In this document: piece by piece, positions 55,837 to 64,000 of the stretch
Layout of the letters: each line of letters begins with the position of its first letter
Numbering within the stretch: the stretch's first letter is position 1
From: Larix kaempferi
Taxonomy: Eukaryota > Streptophyta > Pinopsida > Pinales > Pinaceae
DNA length: 64,000 nt
NCBI GenBank assembly: GCA_027924585.1
Contig: BSBM01000609.1
Location: 1,561,501-1,625,500 of the forward strand
Direction: 5' to 3'
Translations under genes and position numbers: made by a program
Notes under the pieces: generated by a model
Seen by the model: the letters and a program-made list of their open reading frames with translations, nothing else
The model's database searches: none
Told to the model about the DNA's origin: nothing

Positions 55837-57390
55837 GAAATGAACCACTCGAATATTAACTATGGGGTCGAATTGATGGACATTTCGTTTTGCTCGGCTC
55901 CGTCAATATTTGTAATAAGTTCTTTTGAAAACCTTATTTTTAAATTTTCTATGAGAATTTTCTTTTTAAAGTGGACATTTTTTGTAAAAGAGTCAAATCT
56001 TTGAAAACTACTCGAAGATCCACTCCTTTAATGTACTCGATATATTTGCTTGGTCGATATCCTTATTTTGGTCGGTCTTCAACACGAGCTCGGTAAAAAT
56101 CAATTGATGTGATCGATATGGTCGATATTTTGTTCAATGGGTCGAAGTATGTAAAATTCTTTGTAAATCAAGTCGGTTTCTTGCAGACCATTGTCAGTCT
56201 AGTCGAGTCGAGTTAATCGAGTGATAGGAAGGTAACCTCGATTGCACAAGTCGGTGAAGAATGGTTGGCAGACTCTTGTCGAAGATTGATTGATTATGCT
56301 GATGAAATATGTTATAGCCGACAGAACATATTCTTTAGACGGTAAATTTGTCTCGTTAGTGCCTAGGTCGGCTTCAATTTCAGGTCAACAAAACCATGCA
56401 TTAGTTTATCAACGCTTTTGATTCGAGAAAAACAAATGTCGACTAGAATTCTTGCTCATAGAGCGAATGGAAAACTGCCATGTGTTTTGCGATGGTTCGT
56501 CAATTTAAGTTTCTCTTGATAGAGGTTTCCTGTCACTTCGTTGCATAGTATATGTTAAACGTGAGTCTGGTCGACTTTTAAAAATGATCAGTAGAGTGTT
56601 TTCATGGTCGTCTCGATAATATATGGTTGATGATACTTGTCAAATTTGGTCAAATATAAGTGATGTATATGGTCGACCACTTTGGTCGATCCTCAAGTTT
56701 GGTCGAGTGCACTACAAAGTGACTTTATCTATATTGTATTTGGTCGACTACTCCAGGTCAATACTTATTTTTGGTCGAATTGTAAAGTATGATCAATGGC
56801 TATGAAAGGCATGTAATCAAGATGACTAATTCAGTCGCATCTGATGTGCAGCTTACGCATTAATTGGTCGAGTCTGTAAAATATGGTCGGGTAATTATTT
56901 AAAAATATGGTCGAGTGATAAGCCGTTTTAAAAATATGTATCATATGGTCGATAAAAAAATTTATATGCTATTTGGTCAAGTGATAAGTCATTTTATTTG
57001 AGAATATGCGACCAAAAGAGAGTTTTGGTCAATACATGTGGCATAGTAAATGTTAAAGTTGAGTCTCGTCGAATTTGAAAAATGGTCGCCAGAGTCTTTT
57101 CATGGTCGTCTCCATAATATATGGTTGATGATATTTGTCAAATCTGGTCAAATATAACTGATGTATGTGGTCGACGACTGTGGTCGATCCTCAAGTTTCG
57201 TCGAGTCCACTACAAAGTGACTTTATCTATACTGTAATATAATACTTAGATATAATCATATTAATTTATACCTAAAGATTCATTAGTATAATAAAGTATC
57301 ATATCAATTTCACACCTTGAATACTACGTACCTTGTAAACATTTCAGTGAAAATTCCTCACTATTCACACTGTATGTTTTCAAATCAGGT
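55837..57390. other. GTCGA-rich non-coding region upstream of the unknown gene
   Basis: The first about 130 bp completes the inverted-repeat right arm. Beyond it, TGGTCGAC and related words recur every few dozen bases. A 200-bp direct duplication (56,543 and 57,041) is embedded. It directly precedes the ATG of the unknown gene at 57,391, whose context TTTTCAAATCAGGTATG could be an intron acceptor or a 5' leader. A promoter or LTR role is plausible but unproven. Confidence 0.5.
56543..57236. repeat. Direct duplication of about 200 bp, 497-bp offset
   Basis: GCATAGTATATGTTAAACGTGAGTC-type sequence at 56,543-56,745 recurs at 57,041-57,236. Both copies share TTTTCATGGTCGTCTC, ATAATATATGGTTGATGATA, GGTCGATCCTCAAGTTT and CACTACAAAGTGACTTTATC. 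Confidence 0.85.
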
Positions 57391-60300
57391 ATGTCTAAAA
57401 AAACTGAAAAAAGGAAGGCCAAGTAGATCGAGCTTCAAGAAGAAATAACTCCAAAAATACAAATCAAAACACTATTTGAAGACACGAAACCCATCATAGG
57501 AAGCACCCCTGAGTTCAAATGGGGCCAACTGTACATAGCTATCAGAGACAATAAGATACCTAGTTTGTCCGTGAAAGAAGGCATGATTGATCAAAACATC
57601 AAAAGGTCCGACCTTCACAAGGAAGCTACAAGGCAAAAATTGTTTCCCTGCTCAGAGGTGATTGCGTGGATCTTGCCCCATGTAGATACTACTACAAAGA
57701 TCATTTCAAATTCCACTGGAGGAGGGCTTTCATCCTTCCATCCAATCTACCTTGCAGCCGCATACAGGATGCCTACATCCAAAGTATTCCTAACTGATGA
57801 TTGGGTAAGATGTGCCAATATAGATAATGTTGAATGTGCAAGGAAAATGCTCCTACCAAACAAACAACTTAGACCCAAATCTAACAGGGAATATGACAGC
57901 GAAAACTTAACGACACCCTATTGAATCATAGTCCTATTTTTTAGCAGACTCTTCGGTCAACCAAACGCCAACATCTATAAAATCAGTTGGGTTCCATTGA
58001 TATACCATGTTGCCACACATGGTACAGTCTTCAATTGGGCAGATATTATTTTAGACAGTATGGCGTCAACCATTTATGTACCTCAAACTGGCCTTTCAGA
58101 AGGGAAGTCATAATTCTTCATGTCTGGCTACCTCATCAATTGTATATTAGTCAGCCACCCTTTCCCTAATTTGGGATGTACTTGGAATCCGAATGAGACT
58201 CCCATTCATGTATCATATCAGCTAACTTGGGCTCACCGATATGCAGGCTACTACAAATTACTATGTGAAGAACTAATCATGCCCCTTTATTCACTGGTCT
58301 TCAATAAAGAAGCAAATTGTATGTCAGACAATTCCTTGAATGTAATAGCTGAATATGGAGACTATTACTTCTCATCAGAAGGCACATACATTAGAATGTA
58401 TGGAGGCACCCAACCTCCTTCACTATTGCCCAAATATGCTACAGATTATATAGTGCATAAAGAAGCGATAAGACAAGCGTTCATCAATGGAATTGGTCAC
58501 TATCTGCATGACAAAAAAAAACCTTCTTACCCACCTGTACCATTCAACATTGGTGGATACAAATTTCCTAAGATAAAGGTAGTGGAAGCCTTTATTTCAG
58601 ACTTGCAACCTTTTCACTTTGGAACTAAACTTTTTGTAAGAAACGACAAGAAAGGTAGGGTGGATAAACATTGTGCTTCTTGTAACATTAGTAATCAGTA
58701 CTCAAATCACTTTCTCAAAGAAGAGGAAATATATAAAAGGGTAAACAATATGACAGAGCTGCACAACAAACTAAATTCGAAGAGTGCATCTACTTTTACC
58801 CAAAATACAACCAAAGAAAACCAAGCAGAAATACATAACCAAAGTGAAGAGAAGAGGCAAAAATACTACAAGAACAACTACGCCTGCAGCAGGAAGAAGC
58901 ACTGGAACAACAACAAAACGAAGCAAAAAAAAAACAACATCAAATACAACAAATGGAAAAAAAAAATACAGAAAAAACACAAATTCTACACAACAAAGCC
59001 GAACAAGCCCGTTGTAAGAGAGAAGCTGAAGAAAACACAACTCAACAAGACCAGAGCACAAAAGAGACACAAGATAAGGTCCAACGTGCATATGGTCGAA
59101 TTCCTCAATCCCGCCTGACTAGCCACAATCGACAAGTTCAGACAAAGAAAACACGACCTCCCAACGCATATCTACTAGCAAAAAGTAGTCGGGATCTCCA
59201 ACTAATAGTTGAACAAAACCGACATCCGCGTGAAGACGCGCAAACAACCTCTCACTCTGAATTAAATACCTTGTCAAATCATTCTTTGATGAAGCCATCT
59301 ACTTCGCATTCTGCCCCTCCTGGTGTCACCCCAACCAAACTTTTTAATCCATCAGATACCTTACCACTCATACCAGAAGTCTTGTCCCCTTTAATAATTC
59401 GAAAACCGTCTAGCAATTCTATTCCTAACACTCCTCCCCTAGTCGACGAAACACATGTGTCGCCGACTAGTGAAGTCACTACTAGTGTAGCATTCCCCAC
59501 CGCTGTCGAAGGGACCACAACAACATCAAAAGTAATGAAACTTCTCAAGCCAGCAGCATAAACAACTAAAGCACCAGTCGAGCCAGTAGAACAAGCAAAA
59601 CAAGCAACAACTGAAGAAGTACTCTCGACAAACACAGTAGTCATATTGAGAAACTCAATACAAGTAGAACAAACTATTAGCGAAGCACAAGAAGAGACAA
59701 AACAACCATCAGCAATAGTCGAGACACGAAAACACTCAGAACAGCAATTAACGGTCCCAAAATGGCAAGGAAAATTCAAGAAAAAGAAACGTAAGGACAA
59801 ACGACGCCAAGAGAAAGATCTTCATCAACAGCACTAGCATCTGGACCACATATCTCAATTGGGACGCTTATTTGTACATCTCGACCAATTTGGACCGATG
59901 GCGACATACCATCCACAAAAGGCCCCACGACAAGAGCTCCACTTAATGACTGATACAATCAACCGAGAACGATGACATAGATGCTTAGCAGTAGAAGACC
60001 ACATTCACCAGCTGGAAGAAGACCAGACTGCATTTCTGATAAAGTGTCAAGACTTACAGCAACAAGTCATACCAATTCCAGTCAACTCAAACACAACTAC
60101 CACACTTAATAAAGCATTTCAGTTGTTCCAATCTGTCGTGTCGGCATTATCTGAAGAGCTCACCAGGGACCGACAAGAACAAGCCACAATAACATCGTCA
60201 CTGATGTCGAAATAGTTCGAAGCATTCAACTCAACACATGATCAGCTCATCCAGTATAATCATCAAGCAAACACATCAAACAACGTTCTCCGTAATTGGT

Positions 60301-60740
60301 ACAAACATTATGGCAACATCTTTAGACAAATGCAGGAGACCCACGACTTAATTAACATTCTTCATCAACAACACCGAGTAGCTAATAAAACCATGGGCTG
60401 AATTACTGAGGAATAACTGATAATGGAAAACAGAAAATTGGAGAAATTGGAAAAAAGTGAACAACAGTGGTTGAGGCACGCCCGTCATAACCTTCACAAA
60501 GTAGAATAACTCCGACCACATCTTAAAACACTGCTTTCAGCTTCCAACGAGAAAATAGAGCTCTTGAGTCCTGACCTAATTCATCCACAGGGTAGGAATA
60601 CTCAAGAACAGATAGCTAACTTGTCGAGACTTACAACACTTAATATCGACATCCAAAGCACGCTGCACTATTGGAAGACCTTCCAGGACCACATGTATGT
60701 TTCAGCTGAAGCAATTGTCAACGTCTGTGTACAACAATAA
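57391..60740 (+). pseudogene. Decayed 3.35-kb single-exon gene of unknown family
   Basis: From the ATG at 57,391 one frame can be followed to 58,860 through only three stops (57,424 TAG, 57,922 TGA, 58,111 TAA). A 1-nt slip in an A run near 58,860 moves it to a second frame, which continues to a TAA at about 60,738 through about seven further stops, for some 1,115 codons. Residues about 30-450 look globular and conserved in style: EFKWGQLYIAIRDNK, WILPHVDTTTK, VFNWADIILDSM, HVSYQLTWAHRYAGYYKLLC, YGDYYFSSEGTYIRMYGG, SLLPKYATDYIVHKEAIRQA and PPVPFNIGGYKFPKIKV. A CASC pair follows near residue 432. Next come a Gln/Lys/Glu coiled coil, a Pro/Ser/Thr linker and a second coiled coil with Gln-rich heptads. 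I do not recognise the family. A TE-encoded accessory or nuclear protein is possible. Confidence 0.6.
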
Positions 60741-61139
60741 GCAGCGACCAGTTCCAGTCCAGACAAGTCATAACAACTACATTTATCAGTTAAAGCACAA
60801 TTATACACAAGTTTTGTTCAGTAATTTTGCACATCTCCTCCTTTCTTCGCGACAAAGAAATATTTTGACAAGAGGGAGATTTTCAAAGAGCCAAAGTTGG
60901 CTTGTCGACTAGGCCCTCCGCCCAACTGTTTGCAATGTAATTTGACAGGTCGAATCAACCATTCGCTAAATGTCGATTGGTTGCACCGACAATACAGTTC
61001 TATAAGTGAATGTAAACATCAATGGTTAACTATGATCTATCTATGTATGGTTCTGCCCTTACTGAGTAATAAAGGCTAGTGCTGACTAATAAAGCCTAGT
61101 CATCTGACATTGGTCATCTTTTCTATCGGCATTCATTAT

Positions 61140-61600
61140 TGCACCTCAAGGGGCAAATGCTAGTATTTAAATTTTTACAAATTAAATAAAATAATTTTTT
61201 GATTGGTACAATACAAAGACTTGATATTTAAATTTTTACAAATTAAATAAACTAATTTTCTGATTGGTGCAATACAAAAACTTACAATTTTTCCCTGTTG
61301 TGCAAAATAATTATAAAATTATAAAAATTGAAAGATAAAACATAAACATGACAACTAAATTGTCATTCATTAATGAAGTACTGACATTCATTGATGAAGT
61401 GATAAATGACATTTAATGTCATACAATCTAATCCTATTGGAAACTCCAATAGATAAGACATCATATAAATCATGAGTTGAGATGGCATCAGAGGATGCTA
61501 TTGATGGCACCCAAATTGGTTGACCGGTCCAAAATTATTTTTGCAGTCGATTAGCACAATCTTAAGCCCATCGCCCATCTGATCTCTCTCCTCTTGGTGA
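61140..61600. other. Possible polypurine tract and LTR start downstream of the unknown gene
   Basis: CCTCAAGGGGCAAATGCTAGTATT at about 61,142-61,166 resembles the polypurine tract and TG start of a plant LTR. If so, the unknown gene would be internal to a non-autonomous LTR element whose 3' LTR begins near 61,156 and is broken by copia-2. No matching 5' LTR was found upstream. A 61-bp tandem duplication (TATTTAAATTTTTACAAATT...) occupies 61,167-61,287. Confidence 0.4.
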
Positions 61601-61604
61601 CATT

Positions 61605-61941
61605 TGTTGGGAATGTTATATCTCTTCACATGGTGGCTGCGTGTACAACACGATCCCTTGCACTCTATCTAATCCCGGTAAAAGGGATTAGGGTTGTAAC
61701 CTAATTTCGGGTAAACGAATTAGGGTTTTAGATGCTGCGGAATACCATTTATTGTATTGTATATGGTTAAATAAACATATAATGAAAAGGAGCAGTGTGG
61801 CTCTAAGTTTTGCTAGTTTTTTCCCGGTTAAGGGTTTCCAGGTGAAAATATCAGTGTTATGTGTGTGCCATTGTGTATTCTCTGTTAATGCTTAAGAATC
61901 AATATAAGTTTGTATTTCACTGTTAAGGTTTAAAACTTACA
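61605..61941 (+). repeat. Copia-2 5' LTR
   Basis: 337 bp, TGTTGGGAATGTTATATC to AAAACTTACA, ending two bases before the primer-binding site. A TATA-like ATAAACATATAATG lies near 61,770. The left boundary is inferred from the TG...CA rule, as no second LTR is available. Confidence 0.75.
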
Positions 61942-61943
61942 TT

Positions 61944-61955
61944 TGGTATCAGAGC
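61944..61955 (+). promoter_or_regulatory. Copia-2 primer-binding site (tRNA-iMet)
   Basis: TGGTATCAGAGC, perfect 12-base complement to plant initiator tRNA-Met, just inside the 5' LTR. Confidence 0.95.
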
Positions 61956-62071
61956 ATTTTTTGGGTTCAGAGGGACGCCTTTGTTTCCAAGGGTTTGGCT
62001 CGATCTTGGATTTGTGATAAACCTGGTTTCAGTGGGAGCTTTGTAGCAGTGATTTATTTTTCTTTAAAAGA

Positions 62072-63406
62072 ATGGCGAGCAGTTCTAGATTCGAGATTCA
62101 GAAATTTAATGGCCAGAGCTTTGAGCTATGGAAGCTCAAAATGGAAGATCTTCTGGTAGATAGAGAACAATGGATCGTTGTAGATCCAGGTACCATGCCC
62201 ATTGGTGCGGTAAAAGAAGAATGGGAAAAGCTGGAAAGAAAAGCAAGGAGCACCATTCGTCTTTGCCTCGCATATTCAGTATTGGTGAACGTATCTGGAG
62301 AAGACAGTGCAAAGAAGCTATGGGATAAACTGGGAAATCTGTATCAGTCAAAGTCCTTGGTAAATAAGTTATTTCTGCGAAAGAAATTGTACCTTTTGAG
62401 GATGACTGATGGAGACTCTGTGTCAGAGCATCTAAACGCCTTCAATACTCTGGTAAGTCAGTTGACATTTGTTGGTATTACAATTGCTGATGATGAAAAA
62501 TGTATTAGTCTGTTGTGCTCTTTGCCAGATTCATGGGATAATCTGGTTATAGCTATTGGGAGTAATGCAACCACGCTAAACTTCGATGATGTGGTTGCAT
62601 CCCTACTATCGGAGGAAATGAGGCGGAGATCCATAGATAGTTCAACCAAGGATGCCTTATTTGTAAGAGGTCACCCTGGAGACAGATCTAAAAATAAGTC
62701 TTCAGGTGGTAGATCTAAATCTAGAGGGAGATCTAAATCTCCAGGACCTTCTGTAAGAAAATGCCGGAAGTGCGGAAAAGCTGGGCATTACAAGAAGGAT
62801 TGTAAATCCAAAAATATTGATAAAAGCAGAGGACCTAATGATGCTCCATCTGTAGATGGGAAAGAATCTACAGAGGAAGGAGGAGATGTGTATCTGGAAT
62901 ATTCAAGTACACATGCAGAGCATGATTCATGGTTGATTGACTCAGGTGCGTCTTATCATATGACTCCTCACAGGGAGTGGTTTTCTGAATACGAAAATTA
63001 TGATGGAGGAGATGTATTTCTGGGAGACAACTCGGTGGCGAAAATCATAGGTCGAGGAAAGATCAAGATACTTCTCAAAGATGGAAGGGTTAAAACTCTT
63101 CTCGGGGTTCTGCACATTCCAAAGCTGGCTAGAAACCTTATATCTGTAAGTAAAATGGATGATGCAGGTGTGAAAACTTTATTTGAAAAGAACACATGGA
63201 AGATGGTTCGAGAAAATCTGGTGATGATGAGGGGAGTTCAGATTGGAACTCTATACAAGTTGTTGGGAAGCACCTTCAAAAATGGATGTAACAGTACTAT
63301 TGTTCCTGAGGGTAAAAATGAAGGAGACAGATTCCTTACTATCTCTAGTGAGAAGACATCGCTATGGCATCGAAGGCTGGGACATATTGGAGAGAAGGGT
63401 CTTTGA
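62072..63406 (+). pseudogene. Copia-2 Gag, zinc knuckle and protease, 444 codons
   Basis: Starts MASSSRFEIQKFNGQSFELW, the typical copia Gag opening (KFNG-F-W). The UBN2-type Gag domain spans about residues 10-215 (LWDKLGNLYQSKSLVNKLFL, HLNAFNTLVSQL, LCSLPDSWDNLV, LLSEEMRR). An Arg/Ser-Lys basic stretch leads to a CCHC knuckle CRKCGKAGHYKKDC (about residue 231). The protease site WLIDSGASYHMTPHREWF is intact near residue 290. The pre-integrase motif LWHRRLGHIGEKGL precedes a TGA at 63,404-63,406, which cuts off Pol. Up to that stop the frame is undamaged, so particle protein could still be made. Confidence 0.9.
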
Positions 63407-63999
63407 ATATTACAAGGTAAAAGTATGGCTGAAGGCATGTCTGATTTCACATTAGATTTTGATTTCTGTGAACATTGCTTATATGGTAAACAGAATCGGG
63501 TAAGATTCTCATCTGGTGTTGTAAGAGCTAAAGGAATCTTAGAGTTAATACACAGTGATGTTTTTGGACCTGTGCCTGTTCCATCACTTGGTAAATCTGT
63601 GTATTATGTTTCATTTATAGATGATTTCTCAAGGAAAACTTGGATTTATTTCCTGCATAAGAAATCTGAGGTTTTTAAAAGATTCAAAGAATTTAAGGCT
63701 CTTGTAGAGAATCAAACTGAAAAGAAAATAAAAGTACTCAGAACAGATAACGGTGGAGAATTCTGTGAAAGTGAATTTGAGGAGTTCTGTAAAACGTGTG
63801 GAATAGCAAGGCAAAAGACTACTCCATACACACCTCAATAGAATGGAGTTGCAGAAAGGATGAACAGGACATTGATGGAAAAGGAAAGGAGTATGCTCAG
63901 TGGTGCAGGGCTAACACAACAATAATGGGCAGAAGCTGTTGACACTGCGTGTTACCCAGTGAATAGGACACCCACATCAGCGTTGGTTGAAAAGACACC
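63407..63999 (+). pseudogene. Copia-2 integrase (Pol), interrupted and cut by window end
   Basis: The same frame as Gag continues after the TGA: CEHCLYGKQNRVRF, LELIHSDVFGPVPVPSLGKS, VSFIDDFSRKTWIYFLHKKS and VLRTDNGGEFCESEFEEFC. A TAG at 63,839 falls in the conserved PQQNG motif. GVAERMNRTLMEKERSML then leads to a TAA at about 63,923. The DDE residues are identifiable: Asp in HSD, Asp in RTDNG, Glu in NRTLMEK. Integrase inserts cDNA into chromosomes. Three stops make it non-functional without readthrough. Confidence 0.9.
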
Positions 64000-64000
64000 T

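Larger units (their letters stand above)
61605..63999 (+). mobile_element. Copia-2: 5' part of a second Ty1/copia retrotransposon
   Basis: The 5' LTR (61,605-61,941), primer-binding site TGGTATCAGAGC (61,944-61,955), Gag and the start of Pol are in order on the + strand. The element runs past the window end, so the 3' LTR and TSD cannot be seen. It belongs to a different copia lineage from copia-1: Gag and LTR are dissimilar. Three in-frame stops in Gag-Pol make this copy non-autonomous. Confidence 0.9.

Noticed and set aside
58771-59091. Hydrophobic 106-codon minus-strand frame resembling a membrane protein
   Set aside because: It is the complement of the Lys/Gln-rich coiled-coil part of the 57,391-60,740 gene, where AAA/CAA codons read as Phe/Leu/Val on the other strand.
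62136-62351. Minus-strand frames within copia-2 (62,136-62,351, 62,458-62,649, 62,998-63,195)
   Set aside because: All lie antisense to the well-supported Gag frame and have no domain features.

Overview
The window looks like nuclear DNA from a large-genome land plant. It is AT-rich and almost entirely built from plant transposable elements: CACTA (En/Spm) DNA transposons with TNP2, DUF4216 and Transposase_24 proteins, Ty1/copia retrotransposons primed by initiator tRNA-Met, plant L1-type LINEs with a DUF4283 ORF1, SINE-like insertions and a PIF1/Helitron-type helicase relic. The style of the copia Gag and the helicase fits a gymnosperm or another large-genome vascular plant, but the species cannot be fixed from this sequence. 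I recognise no intact host gene. Every protein-coding unit I can follow for more than about 300 codons carries stops, frameshifts or deletions.

Layout. 1-1.5 kb: AT-rich, with a minisatellite. 1.5-4.25 kb: a deletion derivative of a CACTA element (CACTA-1, + strand), followed by a long hairpin and a roughly 107-bp tandem repeat. 4.6-11.6 kb: no recognisable genes. 11.8-18.0 kb: a minus-strand multi-exon relic with a SET domain at one end and a Transposase_24 domain at the other, joined by an array of about eight duplicated 60-bp mini-exons. A LINE 3' end carrying RNase H and a coiled-coil ORF is inserted in the array. 19.9-25.5 kb: a 1.8-kb segment in direct tandem duplication, the first copy split by an ORF1-only LINE with an 18-bp target-site duplication (TSD). 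25.7-29.6 kb: minisatellites, a possible gypsy protease relic and a 170-bp tandem repeat. 29.6-36.0 kb: a long minus-strand CACTA element (CACTA-2) covering the whole TNP2-DUF4218-DUF4216 protein, interrupted by a SINE-like element with an 18-bp TSD and by a 616-bp insertion. 36.0-36.35 kb: LINE reverse-transcriptase scrap. 36.35-38.9 kb: the 5' half of a sister CACTA element (CACTA-3).

39-44 kb: mostly intergenic, with LINE scraps and a SINE-like segment. 44.1-61.2 kb: a zone rich in GTCGA. It contains direct duplications, a 0.7-kb inverted repeat around a PIF1-like helicase relic, a complete but dead copia element (49,221-55,836, TSD GAAAT) nested in one arm of that repeat, and a 3.35-kb decayed single-exon gene of unknown family (57,391-60,740). 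61.6-64 kb: the 5' LTR, Gag and start of Pol of a second copia element that runs off the window.

How the parts relate. The window is a nest of insertions. Several insertion events can be read to the base because a paralogous, uninterrupted copy lies in the same window. Many in-frame stops are at codons that are one C-to-T change away from CAA, CAG or CGA. In two cases the sister CACTA copy still has CGA, which points to decay by cytosine methylation. The most unusual items are the SET/mini-exon/Transposase_24 gene, the unidentified 57.4-60.7 kb gene and the helicase-bearing inverted repeat.
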